A stretch of 64,000 bases of DNA. It comes from Cylindrotheca closterium. Its lineage: Eukaryota; Bacillariophyta; Bacillariophyceae; Bacillariales; Bacillariaceae. The notes under the pieces were generated by a model. It was not told where the DNA came from, searched no databases, and saw only the letters and a list, made by a program, of their open reading frames with translations. Shown here one piece after another: positions 43,331-55,039 of this stretch. The stretch's first letter is position 1, and each line of letters begins with the position of its first letter. The stretch spans positions 395,445 through 459,444 of the forward strand of contig CAKOGP040000668.1 of NCBI GenBank assembly GCA_933822405.4, read 5' to 3'. The position numbers were made by a program, and so were the translations under genes.

Positions 43331-44131
43331 TTACCAGACAGGATAGTCTGGACAATAATCGACAAGCTTGACATCATTCTCACCATCGTCGTCCACTCTC
43401 CCTGACGAAACCTTATTGTTCTGGACATTGGACTTCCTATGGATCTTGCCATAGCAAGCAACATCAATTCTGTATTGGTCTTGAAGGCGTTGAAGTTCAT
43501 GGGCACTGTAATAAAGCTGAAAGAAATCATCGTTGGATGGTTTTTCATATGTAAATTCTGCGGTGACCACTGCGGCTCCAAAATGAACGTGTCTCCCAGA
43601 AATATGATCCGCTGCAGCCTGAAATTGAGGCTTGAGATTTTGAATGGATGTGGAAATATTTTGACTTCGTCTGTTTGCAGCATCTGCGGAGGGATTCGGT
43701 TCTTGTTGTTCCCCTCGAATTCCTTGCTTCGGTACGTGGGGGTCAGACGGATCGCCATCTGCAGAAATAGAGCTATTGTCTTGCTCCTCTGCTCTATTGT
43801 AGGAGGACGAAGAGTCGTCTCCCCAATCAAAATCATCTGAATCATCATCATCATCAAGTGAAGAATTTTCCGGCATTGACTTTGTCTCTGTTCGTTCAGC
43901 GGCAAAATGGGGCGTTTCCTTTTTCCAGCAATCCAATTCAAACCCAGAGCCAAGAGGGCAAGTCTGGAAAAAGTCCAACTCAATGCTGTGTTCGACATTT
44001 TCTTGACTATGGTCGCCAGCTTCCGCCGAAAGTTGCTGCTTTGTCAAAGCAGCCCTGGTTGGAATAGAAATTTGCAGGTTGTTGGGTTTCAATCGCATGA
44101 TACGCGTCATCGTAGGTGCGTAGTCTAGCAT
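43331..44131 (-). CDS. Acidic protein of unknown function with a short motif shared with 61535-62188
   Basis: 266 residues from the first in-frame ATG at 44131. Residues 90-130 are Asp/Ser-rich (SLDDDDDSDDFDW). Residues 181-222 form the only conserved-looking segment, HVHFGAAVV...FTYEKP followed by DDFFQLYYSAHELQRLQ. The pattern of V.F, then aromatic pair Y-Y or W-F, then A.EL aligns with residues 32-73 of the protein at 61535-62188. This type of segment is frequent in uncharacterised diatom proteins. No signal peptide. Ends in a YCPDYPVW tail. Function unknown. Confidence 0.6.
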   Translation of the reverse strand: MLDYAPTMTRIMRLKPNNLQISIPTRAALTKQQLSAEAGDHSQENVEHSIELDFFQTCPLGSGFELDCWKKETPHFAAERTETKSMPENSSLDDDDDSDDFDWGDDSSSSYNRAEEQDNSSISADGDPSDPHVPKQGIRGEQQEPNPSADAANRRSQNISTSIQNLKPQFQAAADHISGRHVHFGAAVVTAEFTYEKPSNDDFFQLYYSAHELQRLQDQYRIDVACYGKIHRKSNVQNNKVSSGRVDDDGENDVKLVDYCPDYPVW

Positions 44132-44773
44132 TTGTAGTGTGGTGTGTTGCAGTAAGTAAACGTTTGGAAGTTTGTGTAATTGTTCTTTCTCATCGGAGTT
44201 GAGTTTTTGTGATGGGTACAGTAAATCGTGTGCTGAAGTGAACAAGCTTGAGTTCGAAAGAAGGTTCGGATCAGGTTTGGAAATGGCATGACATTAGTGG
44301 AATTTCTTCGTTACTTCACCACGGTGCACTACGTACCGTACGGAAGAGTGATGCGTTAGGGCGAAGAAAATTCAGGCGGTGGTCTATCAACCACCAAAAC
44401 TACACGTGATAAAAAACAAAACCCGAACCCCCGCCGTGACATTTCGCACGAAGATTCAATTCTTCCGAGTTTGGCAACGGAACTACCCCAAAAGAGGAAA
44501 ATGAATATATAAAAATGTAGGTACAGAGCACTGAGGCTAACATTGGGTCGATTGAGTCGGTCGAAAAACGACGAAATTTTTGTGGTATCTGTTTTCACGT
44601 GCACACCCACAAAGTAGTAAGCAAAACTGCCCGGGGAAAAGAAGTTGCAGATAAGCGTTCCAGAGATTCAAAATGACGTGTACCTTTTGCTGATAATGTT
44701 ATAATAGTTCAGCTTGTGGTGAAAGCTTATGAATGGTTGCAAACCTTTCCTTATACAATGCCATCTCACTCAC
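44132..44773. other. Intergenic region between two minus-strand genes
   Basis: Promoter side of the 43331 gene and 3' flank of the GH81 gene. A minus frame at 44356-44610 has no motif. Nothing else recognised. Confidence 0.45.
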
Positions 44774-47700
44774 TCATGAATCGCAACACAACAGTTGAAC
44801 GCCACCTTCTGTTGGACAACAGGATCCACTCAATCCGGCTGCTTCGCACGCTTCGTAAAGGGAACAGGACGAGTCGCTATCCGATTCGTTACTAGTGGTT
44901 TCGGTAGCATTGGTGGTGTTACCTCCTTCTGCTGATGATTTACTGCCGCAGCATCCCAAATTTGCGCCAGAAGGTGCTGGGCAACACAATCCAGTCAGTG
45001 CCAAAGAGTTGCAACCTGGGTGGTCGGCACAATAAGGAGAATTCATATCTGACCCTGTTGACGAATCATCGTTACTTGCTGTAATATTGGAATCGTCAAA
45101 ACTCGCCATGGTGCTAGCAAAATATAAGACTTGACTCTGGCTAATGGCTTGGTCCAGTTCAAAGCTTCGTAGCTTTAGGGCATCCTGAAATGCTTTGTTT
45201 GGGTCCAAAAGTGCCAAGTCACACACCACATATCCCTTCCTGTAGGACGAAGAAGCAACATGAATTGGTCAGAATATCATCCGCAATCGACTACAAATCG
45301 TACTGGACAACCCAATAGTATCTTACCATGCCATTTCAACATTGTTGTACATTGGCTCAATCACATTGTTAAACTCTTCTTCCACGTATTCCGTAGTGAA
45401 CAATTCCCTAGTAATCGGAGTGACGGGCAAAAAATTGATCATGTGGACATAGAGTGGATTATTCCCAAACCATGTCGACACTGTGACGTCCATCATTCCG
45501 AGATTGCCAATCATTAAATTCTTGGTAAGGACGGGATTGTATAGAGTCTGCCACTTGGCGATGCTAGTATTGGACACCGAGTGCATGTGCCAATAGGTTT
45601 GCACACCACGAAGTTCAGTTGCCAAAAGCAATCGAGCAAAGTTGAAATTATCCGACTGAAGGTTGCTGGTTCCTCTCACCATGTTCCACAAGTAGGCACC
45701 GTAGTAGCAATTGATGGACTCACTGGAACTTTCCATGGACTTGCCAGATGCAAAAGGAAATAGACCAGAAGCAAACGAGTGTCCATCGAACCATGCCTTG
45801 TGCCTTGCCAACGGAAAGAAGGCTCCATTGCCAAAATCCTTGGAACTTCCAGTCCCTTGATCGGTAACATCATACATCATGGCATCGACATATTCTCCGT
45901 ACTCGTCAACAAAAGTCTCATTCCACTGTCCCATCAAAGCGCTAGCGTACAAATAGTACCCATAATGAAAATGATGATCATTGTACCAGCCGTTACCAAA
46001 GTCATTCATGTAGTCGTCTAAACCATCCTTCGTGACAAGCCCACCAAAATCGGAGTCAAACACTAACGAGTCGTCAGTCTCGCCACTCAAAAAGGCGCTC
46101 AGAAAATGGTGCAAGACTAGTTGGGCATCGTGAATGGCCGACGTATACTTGTTGCCAAAGCCAGACTGGTCTGCAGTCAAGGTTTTGGCAATGTTGATCA
46201 ATTGTGCCAACCGAGCCACTTGTTTTCCGTAACCGTAGACATTCTCGTCCATTGTTGGCAAAACTCGCTTGACGTCCAAAACGACTTGATCCATGATGAT
46301 TGATTTAGTAGCATTATTCAATCCATACGCTTTTTTTAGCGTGTAATCATGATCAAAACCAACCGTCGTCAGTTCCTCCGGGAGAATCCAGGAGTTGCCA
46401 ACCACTGCTTTCATGGGGCCCTTGATGGTTTCGTAGATGAGATCAAATTGATTTTTGTTGGAAAGAAGTGTATACTTTTTGGAGCTCTGTTGCGACAAGA
46501 TATCCACGTGGTGGGGCAAGGCTAGCATGAGAAGAGTGCTCGTGGAACTGTCTCGGGACGTCATTTCCTTGACCTTGAAGTCAAATGCCAAAGCGCCCAT
46601 ATCCTTTGAGGGAAAGCTCCACGAAAGAGCAACACCAGTTGGATAAGAATTGGCATGTTCTATCAATTGACTCACGCCAGTGGATCCATCAAGGTCTACA
46701 CTCTCGTAACTTTGCGGCATCTGGCTCGTATACTCAATCGTTTCCTCGAGATGTGGCGGAACCAAGGCCAGTCGCAAAATACCAGTAAAGGAGTTTTCAG
46801 TTTTGACTGTCGTCTTGCGTATGTTGTCAAAGACTAGAGTAATCGGTTCTGATGAAAATACGAGCCAAGTCAGGTTTTCGTTGGTCTCGAGTGCAAATTG
46901 GGTGCCATTCAATCGAATGGTCTGAATGTTGAAATGCAAACACGAGAGCTGAGAAACTAGTGGACCCGATTGTGCCCAACACTTTTACACACATACCTTT
47001 GTGGATTCATCACTTTCCAGCTCAACGCAAGTGTCACCATCCGTCCCGAGGCAGGAAATGCTGTGAAAAATGGACAGAGCTCGAATTTTGGGAATCATAT
47101 TCTCGTACTTTGCTGTAATGTACGGACTTCCTTGAACCACAAAGGTTTCCCAATACTTTGTGGTATTGGAGGATTCATAGCGCAGCGTAACACTCAAGGG
47201 ATCAAAGTAGTGGACGAAACGTTTGGATATTGACTCTTGATCAGCGACGGAAAGCGTCAAATCTGCCATGAAAATGTGTCGAAGCGAGATGGCATCCATC
47301 AAGCTGTACAGCGATGGCACTGATACTTGTAGCATCGTAGGGTTCCATTTATAGGCATATGGGTAAGCCATGATCGGAAAGGATAATTCTCGGTCGGCGG
47401 TTGGTTGAATGACAAGATTGGTCCAAAAGGCACCAGTAGGAAAGGGAACCTTCAGCAGGCTCTTTCCTTCTCCCAACAAGCCGGAAGCAAATAAATCAGG
47501 ATTCACAATCGAAGACGCTGATTGAGGATTCTTTCCAAACTCAGAGCGGTTAATGGAAGGGAAAGGGATCTTTGATAGTCCACCCGAAGCTAAACCATCA
47601 CTTGGTGAATCGAGTGATGATGGAGCTCGGCTCTTCTTCCCTATAATAAAAACACAGATTAATAGGGAGTAAATGACGATGACTAATCCCAAAACCCAGT

Positions 47701-47965
47701 GGGCCATCGTACACCTCTTTCTGGGGGTGTTGACATTGTTGTTGTCGTCGCCGTCATCGTTGTTGTCGTCACTAGATTTTGTTCCCAGCAGGTTTCCCAT
47801 GCTCGCAAGACTAAAATTCAAAGATTCATTTTCCTTGACAGGCCGAAGCGGCATGGGAGATCTCGGGGGAGTGCGTACTCCATTATAGTGATTTATTGAT
47901 CCATACGATGACTTTACATTGAGTGATCCTGACGTCCTGTGATACTGATTTGCATCGTTGCTCAT
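44774..47965 (-). CDS. GH81 endo-1,3-beta-glucanase, type II membrane protein with Cys-rich tail
   Basis: 1018 residues from exons 46997-47965, 45327-46948 and 44774-45239 (minus order); both splices keep frame (ESTK-LSCL and EMAW-KGYVV). Residues about 107-126 are a membrane segment (WVLGLVIVIYSLLICVFII) after a cytosolic Ser/Asp-rich start. The GH81 domain fills about 160-960. Catalytic signatures: NDHHFHYGY at 646-654 with its Asp, GHSFASGLFPFASG, and ESSSESIN with Glu729/Glu733. It hydrolyses beta-1,3-glucan such as chrysolaminarin or callose-like wall glucan. The C-terminal 90 residues carry two modules of the form C-x4-C-x7-CCP-x7-CC, seen in other stramenopile wall proteins. Head-to-head with the transporter gene at 48265. 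Confidence 0.92.
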
Positions 47966-48264
47966 GGTGACGATGATGGCAACTTGCAAAACTGAGATCT
48001 TTACATACAGGAGCACTTACGTTTGTCACTCCCTCGGACACTCACAAGAAATCGACCATAATTCCGCTAACGGACACGGCTTGATTTGTCCGACTTATTC
48101 TGGTCGCGATTGTACTTAACGATCGGTCGGAGACGAATTATGGTGCATTTGCATTTTATTCGTTGACCACAAACTTCACAATACAGTAACATCTGCAATC
48201 CGGCTTTTTTGAAAGAATCCCATTCACAAACAGTAGAAGTGACGAGTCAATAAACACTGCAACA
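47966..48264. promoter_or_regulatory. Shared divergent promoter region
   Basis: Only 299 bases separate the ATGs of the GH81 glucanase (minus) and the amino-acid transporter (plus), so their promoters and leaders must share this space. No specific binding site is recognised. Co-regulation is inference. Confidence 0.45.
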
Positions 48265-49629
48265 ATGACAAACGATACACTATCTCCCCACTTTTCATCG
48301 AGTCGACGCAAATCCAGCATGATAGCTGCCACTTTCAATCTCACAGCGACAATCTTGGGCGGCGGAGTTTTGTCACTGCCGCTCGCATTTGAAAAATGTG
48401 GTCTACTGCTTGGCTCGTTATTGATGCTTGTATCGATGGTGATTACCGAACGGTCTCTCTTTCTTTTCTGCCTCTGTGCAAGAATCAGCGGAGCTACAAC
48501 CTACGGAGAAGTGGGAAAGGCTGCTTTTGGAACCAAAGGAGAGTACGGAATATCGATGGTGCTCTTTGTCTATCTCATGTTCGTCACGGTCGCCTTTATG
48601 ATTTTGGTACAAGACATTTGGACTTCCATCGTCTCCGTTATCATGCGTCAAGCTGTCGATCAAAAGTTGGTCCTGTTGGTGGTTCTGGCCCTCATGTCCC
48701 CATTCTTTATTCAGAGATCGCTCCACGCATTGCGATTCAATTGCTACATTGGGTTCGCTTCCATTCCAATTCTTCTTTTGGCTATTTGGCGCGATGTCGC
48801 CACAGAACCTATTGAATTTGAACCTCTGCAATGGACAGATTCCTTCAACGATGTCCTCTACGCCTTTCCAATTATCAATCTTTCCTTCCTTTGCGTATTT
48901 AATGTGTTGCCAGTCCAAGCTGCTCTTATTGAACCAAGTCGCAAACGAATGCAATTGGTTATTGATGGTGCAATTGGTTTTGCCATTATCATCATGATAC
49001 CCTTTGGAATGTTGGGCTATATGTATTCAGGAATGAACACGGATGGTAACATTTTGAACAATATCCCAACACCATCAAATTGGATGAAGGCAGGAATCGG
49101 CACCCAGTTGTTCTTTTTGGGGCGCTTTGGCTGTGGTGTGACACTGACATTGGCCATGCCCTTGATGTTGTTACCATGCCGGGATACTCTGTTGGAACTC
49201 TTGGACGTCGCCTTTTTTGGGGCTCATATTGTGGAACCACGTGGTGAGAAAATACCCTTGATATCCAGGTCCTCTTCCGCTATCAATCAGTCCATCAGAG
49301 ACCCAATCATTGTGACCAAGAGGAACGAAAAACGGTTGAATGAGAACTCATGGGTACGATACCTCCTCACATTCTTGATTCTAGGCATCTGCTATATGGT
49401 CGCCATTCGTGTTCCAGAAGTTGCAATCGTCTGGAGCTTGGTTGGATCTTCCATGGCCTTTTTGATTGCATTCATTCTACCAGCAGCATGTTATGTGAAG
49501 ATTCAACAAGACAGTCACTTTCCCAACGATGAAAGCAAGGCTTGGCTATGGTTTGCACAAGGGCTATTTGTGGTGGCGGTCATAGCTGTGGTAGCTTGTA
49601 CTTCCCAGAGCATCATTCGCCTGCTTTAG
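48265..49629 (+). CDS. AAAP/SLC38-type amino-acid transporter (tandem copy 1)
   Basis: 454 residues, one exon, about eleven membrane helices. The opening segment TFNLTATILGGGVLSLPLAFEKCG is the first-helix signature of the amino acid/auxin permease family (AAAP), where the unwound GGG binds the substrate and an ion. ATTYGEVGKAAFG and PIINLSFLCVFNVLPVQAAL further match the family. Probably a proton- or sodium-coupled carrier for neutral amino acids; the membrane is not certain (plasma membrane or vacuole). It is followed after 318 bases by a same-strand paralogue. Start is the ATG four codons before LSPHFSSS. Confidence 0.88.
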   Translation: MTNDTLSPHFSSSRRKSSMIAATFNLTATILGGGVLSLPLAFEKCGLLLGSLLMLVSMVITERSLFLFCLCARISGATTYGEVGKAAFGTKGEYGISMVLFVYLMFVTVAFMILVQDIWTSIVSVIMRQAVDQKLVLLVVLALMSPFFIQRSLHALRFNCYIGFASIPILLLAIWRDVATEPIEFEPLQWTDSFNDVLYAFPIINLSFLCVFNVLPVQAALIEPSRKRMQLVIDGAIGFAIIIMIPFGMLGYMYSGMNTDGNILNNIPTPSNWMKAGIGTQLFFLGRFGCGVTLTLAMPLMLLPCRDTLLELLDVAFFGAHIVEPRGEKIPLISRSSSAINQSIRDPIIVTKRNEKRLNENSWVRYLLTFLILGICYMVAIRVPEVAIVWSLVGSSMAFLIAFILPAACYVKIQQDSHFPNDESKAWLWFAQGLFVVAVIAVVACTSQSIIRLL

Positions 49630-49947
49630 AAAAAGCATGAAGAAATGAAAATCAAGAGGCGCATATGCTTTTTCGCAATAGATCTTAACCTTTCATAGCT
49701 ACTTGTTGTACAATACAAGCTTATTACCTTTTCTAACCATGTTTCTCACAGATTAACCGGGGGTGCAATATCAGTGTCCCCATTATATCAATAAGAAACA
49801 TTGCACATTGCCCCCCCTTCAAGCCCACATGACTGTCTCCTCAGTCCCGCGAGACTGAATGATTTTGGTGTCATAATCATCGTCGCACCGCATACTGATC
49901 GCATCCACAAAATACGGCAGTTGCCGCGTCACCGTGAAGCCACGAAG
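49630..49947. other. Spacer between tandem transporter genes
   Basis: Short spacer containing the 3' flank of the first and promoter of the second transporter. The second gene's frame is open through it from 49801 but lacks an ATG before 49948. Confidence 0.5.
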
Positions 49948-51408
49948 ATGGCAACCGCCTCTCCAGCAACAAGTAGTGGGGATATTCTGGATCCAGATTT
50001 CGAATCACCCAATCGCAAGGCCAATGTGTTCTCATCAACATTCAATCTTTCAGCAACTATCGTGGGCGGTGGTGTCTTGTCCCTTCCATTGGCGTTTGAA
50101 CGGTGTGGAATCATTCTGGGGTCCATCTTGATGGTGATTGCTGCAATTGTGACAGAGCGCTCCATGTACTTGCTATGTTTGTGCGCTCGAATGACTGGAT
50201 CAACAAGCTATGGTGAAGTTGGAAAGGTTGCCTTTGGAAAATCCATGGAATATTTTGTATCGATCCTCTTGTTTGTGATACTTCAATTTGCGCTGGTGGC
50301 CTACATGGTCTTGCTTCAAGACATTTGGACGTCTGTCCTTTACCTTTGGTTTCCAGAGGCACAAGACATTGACAAGACCATGGTTCTACTGGTCATTCTT
50401 CTGATCATGAGTCCATTCTTTGTACAAGACACATTACACGCGCTACGATACAACTGCTACGTGAGCTTTGCATCCGTGTCGATTCTTTGTTTGGCACTTT
50501 GTCATTCCGCATTCATCACGATTGTTGCACCCGAGCATTCGACAAGTGTCGCAGTGGAAGTAGAAGAAACGACGCTGAAATTGTGGAGCAGCTCGGCAGA
50601 TGATGTTCTCTTTGCCTTTCCTATCATTACCCTCTCGTTTCTTGGAATTTTCAACGCACTACCAATCCAGAATTCATTGCAGCAGCCGACCCGAAGCCGT
50701 ATTCGATTGGTCCTCAATGGTGCGATTGGTAGTTCTCTTGTGCTAATGCTCCTTTTTGGGTTGGGCGGTTATTTGTATGCTCGAGATGACACTGATGGCA
50801 ATATTCTGAACAATATTTCCGCTTCGGGGGGTCTGTTTTTCTTGTTGGGACGGTTGGGGTGCGGAGTCACAATCATGTTGGCCATGGCTATGATCTTGTT
50901 GCCATGTCGTTCTAGCCTTATGGAAGTCTTGAACATGCTCCTGCAGGACAGCAGTGATACTGCAAAACATGATGCTGGAACACAAGTATCATCGCATGTG
51001 ACCGGGGAAGAGACTCCCCTACTCGCATCTGAAGCTGGCGACGACAAACAAGTAACAGTGCTGGGCACTACACAATACTTCCATGAACAAAGCAAAACGA
51101 TGGACAAGTACTACTGGTGGATTCACTATACTTGTACATTTGGGATTGTTATATTTTGCTACGTGATTGCCATTCACGTTCCTGGAGTTGCTGTGGTATG
51201 GAGCGTTTGCGGATCTTTCTTGGCTTTCTTGATTGCCTTTACTCTTCCGTGCGCCTTTTATCTCAAGCTACAACACGAGAGTGAGCAGATGCCAGACAAT
51301 GCAACAAAGGCACTCGTTGCATTTTCATGGTTCTTGCTGGTGACATCAAGCATTGCAGCGATTGCTTGTACGATTCAAACTACCATGGGATTTCTGAAGG
51401 CTGGATAG
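49948..51408 (+). CDS. AAAP/SLC38-type amino-acid transporter (tandem copy 2)
   Basis: 486 residues, one exon. Clear paralogue of the preceding gene: TFNLSATIVGGGVLSLPLAFERCG, TSYGEVGKVAFGKS, DDTDGNILNNI and the final helices all align. It differs by a longer loop before the last helices (SSDTAKHDAGTQVSSHVTGEETPLLASEAG) and an extra loop after helix six (VVAPEHSTSVAVEVEE-type). The Ser/Glu-rich loop with ETPLL resembles an acidic dileucine sorting signal, suggesting a vacuolar or endosomal location; the first copy has EKIPLI at the equivalent place. Start chosen at the ATG before ATASPATSS because no earlier ATG exists. Confidence 0.88.
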   Translation: MATASPATSSGDILDPDFESPNRKANVFSSTFNLSATIVGGGVLSLPLAFERCGIILGSILMVIAAIVTERSMYLLCLCARMTGSTSYGEVGKVAFGKSMEYFVSILLFVILQFALVAYMVLLQDIWTSVLYLWFPEAQDIDKTMVLLVILLIMSPFFVQDTLHALRYNCYVSFASVSILCLALCHSAFITIVAPEHSTSVAVEVEETTLKLWSSSADDVLFAFPIITLSFLGIFNALPIQNSLQQPTRSRIRLVLNGAIGSSLVLMLLFGLGGYLYARDDTDGNILNNISASGGLFFLLGRLGCGVTIMLAMAMILLPCRSSLMEVLNMLLQDSSDTAKHDAGTQVSSHVTGEETPLLASEAGDDKQVTVLGTTQYFHEQSKTMDKYYWWIHYTCTFGIVIFCYVIAIHVPGVAVVWSVCGSFLAFLIAFTLPCAFYLKLQHESEQMPDNATKALVAFSWFLLVTSSIAAIACTIQTTMGFLKAG

Positions 51409-51969
51409 ATGATTCGATTTGGTTGACAGTTAGAAAAAACGACGGTAGTGGGTTGCTTCGGACCGACTTTTAGATCATGACAGCTGGAAGCTTTCGCCAA
51501 TCACCAATCACCACCCTACGGTTTGCATGGCGAAGCTTTGTTGATGACGATGATTCGAAGGATATCAACATCTCACACGACTTGGATACTTTGGATCGTG
51601 CCATATATATGTTGATGCGTCAATTGGCGATTTCTCACTGTCACGACAGAGCTTGATACGAAGTTTACCGGTACGGCTTTTCTGCAAAGAAACATGAGAA
51701 CGATTCTTCAAACAATGAAATGTATCATTAGTAAAACTAGTTGGTAGCCTTCACAAAATTTTGCGTAGAACGTGGTATGAACTACACAGTTCCAAAAGGA
51801 AATGTGAGAACCGATCATCAAAACAATGAAACAGATTTTATAGTAAAACTGTAGCATTTTACAAAATTAGTTTGTGTATTTACAAGGCAATCAAGACTCA
51901 GATGTCACTGAGCTCGTACAAAATGCCTGTGGCCTGCTGTTTATTTAGCTTGGTGATTTGTTAACTTGT
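51409..51969. other. Convergent intergenic region
   Basis: Between the second transporter and the small minus-strand gene. It includes two related phrases (GTAGCATTTTACAAAATTAG and GTAGCCTTCACAAAATTTTG with their surroundings, 51720-51870), a small imperfect direct repeat. No gene seen. Confidence 0.4.
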
Positions 51970-52434
51970 TCACAAACCATCATCCATAGATGATAGTCGT
52001 CTTCGCTTATTTCCAGGAGTCTCGCCATAGAAGGTCACCAGAAAGTCACTTGGTATTCTGTGCATGGTGGTCGACTTGGGTTGCGGAACATTCGGAACGT
52101 TTGCATCCGGATCGCCCTTGACTTCTTGTAGAAAGGATAAATCATCGCCTTGCAGAAAATCTGCGAGTTGCGATTCGTCAGCTTCTTCTGGTTTCAACGG
52201 TGAAATGTTATTCAATTCTTCTGGATTGAATTCAACAACGTCGATCGATCTCTTGCTGTTGAATGGGAGTGGTGTAAAGCCACGATTTCCCAAATCATCA
52301 CGACTTTCGCTTTCTTCTCGTTGCTGTTTTTGCTCTTGTTCTCGCTCCATTTCTTCCTCTTGTTGGTCTTGTTCCTCTTCATAGTGTTGACGCAGCCTGG
52401 TCAAGGTTGTCATTGTCTTACTCATATGCTTCAT
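51970..52434 (-). CDS. Small Glu/Gln-rich protein of unknown function
   Basis: 154 residues from the first in-frame ATG at 52434. Residues about 12-45 are a Glu/Gln-rich stretch (HYEEEQDQQEEEMEREQ) likely to form a coiled coil. The remainder is Asp/Pro-rich, with ADFLQGDDLSFLQEV and a basic end GNKRRRLSSMDDG that could be a nuclear signal. No known domain. The clean open frame and the structured C-terminal half argue for a real gene. Confidence 0.5.
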   Translation of the reverse strand: MKHMSKTMTTLTRLRQHYEEEQDQQEEEMEREQEQKQQREESESRDDLGNRGFTPLPFNSKRSIDVVEFNPEELNNISPLKPEEADESQLADFLQGDDLSFLQEVKGDPDANVPNVPQPKSTTMHRIPSDFLVTFYGETPGNKRRRLSSMDDGL

Positions 52435-53646
52435 GTTTTGAATTTGTGATGCTATCGCTTTTTCTTTTTGAATTTGATTGTGTTTTTGATTTGTGTTGGT
52501 TTGCAATTTGTGATTGTGATTGTGTGTCAATCCGTTTTGGAAACCTCATTCATGTGCCCGATCAGAGAATGAACGCGTCAATTTTGTGAACTGCCATTCT
52601 TTCGCCACGTCTTATCGTGAGGCGTTAAGTAACATGAGTCACGGAAAAGAACATACTTTGCTTTGGAACTGCACAGAAATCGCTTGCAATCGTAAAACTT
52701 TTTTTCACGCCTTCGGTTTCTTCTTGGTTTTATGTGCCACAAATATGTCTAGTACTGATCTTTACATGATTCTACCTGTCAAAATTTGCGATCCGAATGC
52801 AGACATTTCAAACCCGGACGAAACAGCGTACTGGTACCTACTACAGTTAGGTACGAAACAAGGATGACTGGCTCGTACCAAAGTTCGACCACGATTGATA
52901 GCACAGCAGGAACATTCAGTAGGTGACAGGCACACGTCAATTCTCGACCCTGCGAAACCAAGTGTGGGTCACAATTTGTGTCTCGTGACCGTTTTCGCCA
53001 TTTTCTCTTAGCCGTTATTGCATGTGGGATGTCTTGAACATTTGAAACCAGAACTGTGTATATCCAGCCACGGATGATCTAAGCATTCCAGGAACGTTGT
53101 GACTCTCCGTTATCGGGAACTCCACTGAAGTCATACAGTACCTACACGAAAGGGAACAATCCCTCAACAAGAACACTTGGTGCTTTGGAATTACTCTACA
53201 TCAGTCTTTTTTAAAATACCGCCACACAGTATTTTCAAATTTGGTGAGAACGAGAACATTGAAGTCGAATGAATCATAAGTATCTCATACAAAACAATAA
53301 ATTCAAGATGAAGTAGAACGATATAGCTTCATTCTTTGCTTCCTTGACTCATGTCTTTGCACTCCATGTCTTGATGACCAAGCGATGTGAGCAGTCATCT
53401 TTGATTAACCTCTTTTGGATATGTACCCCTTTCCCGTGACCCAAATTGATAGCATGTCATAATGTTATCCATTCACAGACTGGATTGCAGGTCATTGCAG
53501 TGTGATGAGTCAATGGGTCGCATAGTGATATTTTCCGGCCACAAAATCAAGAGACCCAATTGAAAGAAAAAATGTGGGAGCCTTTCGGGTTGAAGTACAA
53601 GGACAGCCCATAAAATTACTTGCGTCACGGTAGTAACAGATACAGC
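52435..53646. other. Divergent intergenic region of 1.2 kb
   Basis: Promoter space for the small gene (minus) and the vWD-like gene (plus). The plus frame 52520-52867 has no ATG near its start and no motif. GTAC-rich words near 52830-52850. Nothing else seen. Confidence 0.45.
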
Positions 53647-55039
53647 ATGAAGCTATCAATACAATTTGCATTAATGTTGGCCTTGTCTGTTGTCACCGTA
53701 CACGCCAGCTCCAAGGAAACCCTTGTTGGGGAGGTTGGAAATGGACCCAAGAAGTGCGCCAACCAGCAGAATTTGAATGATCTAGACGAGAACGATTTGC
53801 CCATTCAGGTCACCAGTCAAGACGGAGACGCAGTTACCTTTGAGATTAGCCAAACCCTTTACAGTGGTACCGTCGAGAAGGTTGCCTTGAACTACAATCG
53901 AGGCTCGACGGATATAGTCTGCGAAGTGAACTCGGGTGTTAGTGAGAAATGGATCGAGTCATACACAGCAGTTTGCGTTAATGGGAAGGCGGAAGTGAAG
54001 ATTTACCTCCATTTCTGTGAGAGTGATGATACTCACTGTGACTACTGTGCCGTTCCTGATGATAAGGACGACTACTTGGCCCTGTCAGTGGAGCTTGATT
54101 GCGTGCCTAATTCGATAGATCCACCAATCCCCAGTCCTATCCCACCTGAAACTGTTACGGACAGAGCTGGGTCTCTTGGAGATCCTCACTGTAAGTTATT
54201 CGTTAATCCATATGCAAGTGAAAGATCATTGTGTTATAAATTCACACTCACCAAAGTGTTCGTTCTTTTTCTCTTCTCTTTCAAATGCAGTCCAAGCCTG
54301 GAAGGGCGAGCACTTTGAATTTCATGGTCAGTGTGATCTGGTTTTGACCCAGGATCACGACTTTGCTGACGGTCTTGGATTGGATGTCCAAATCCGTACC
54401 AAGCTTGTGCGCTACTGGAGTTACATCAAGAAAGCTGCCATTCGCATTGGCAATGACATCCTTGAGATTGAAGGAAATGCCGATCCACAAAAAAACGACG
54501 CTCACCATTGGTTCAACTTGGAATACAAGGGGGAAGCTACATCCATTGGCGGCTTTCCATTGTCCATCCACAACGATAAAGCAAGCAAGAGCTACTTCGA
54601 AATCGATTTGAGCTCAAAGTACCCTGATCAAAAGATCGTTCTGTCTACCTACCGCGAATTCGTGCGCGTCGACTTTCATGGAGCCACCGCCGATGCCTTT
54701 GGCGATACGGTTGGAATGCTAGGCGACTTCAAGACTGGTGATCTATTTGCCCGTGATGGTGTCACGCGCATGGATGACTTTGTGCAACTTGGAAACGAAT
54801 GGCAGGTTCTTCCAGCGGACTACATGCTATTCCGTGATGAGTCTGACCCCCAGTTCCCCAAGCGTTGCATAGAGCCTGAGGATCCCCAAGGCCAACGTCA
54901 CAGACGGCTTGGGGAGTCCACCATTGCCGTGGAAGCGGCTGAAGCTGCCTGTGCTAAGTTGAAGGATGAGTTGGATCGCAAGGACTGCGTCTATGACATC
55001 TTGGCCACTCAAGATTTGGACATGGTTGGTGCATTCTAG
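53647..55039 (+). CDS. Secreted von Willebrand factor D-like protein
   Basis: 430 residues from exons 53647-54190 and 54291-55039 across a 100-base GT-AG intron; the splice creates GDPHFQAWKGEHFEFHG (from residue 178). Residues 1-18 are a signal peptide ending in VHAS. Residues 25-160 are a Cys-containing module with pairs of cysteines (HFCESDDTHCDYCAV). A Pro-rich linker (PPIPSPIPP) follows. The second half resembles a vWD domain: GDPHF start, CDLVLTQD, AIRIGNDILEIEG and GMLGDF. The GDPHF and GMLGDF phrases are its hallmarks. No membrane anchor, so it should be extracellular; possible adhesive or wall protein. Start is the ATG that opens the signal peptide. Confidence 0.82.

Noticed and set aside
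43063..43998. Minus frame of 311 codons overlapping the 43331 gene
   Set aside because: Runs through the tandem repeat and is Met/Ile/Phe-rich; the other minus frame has the shared motif and a normal stop.
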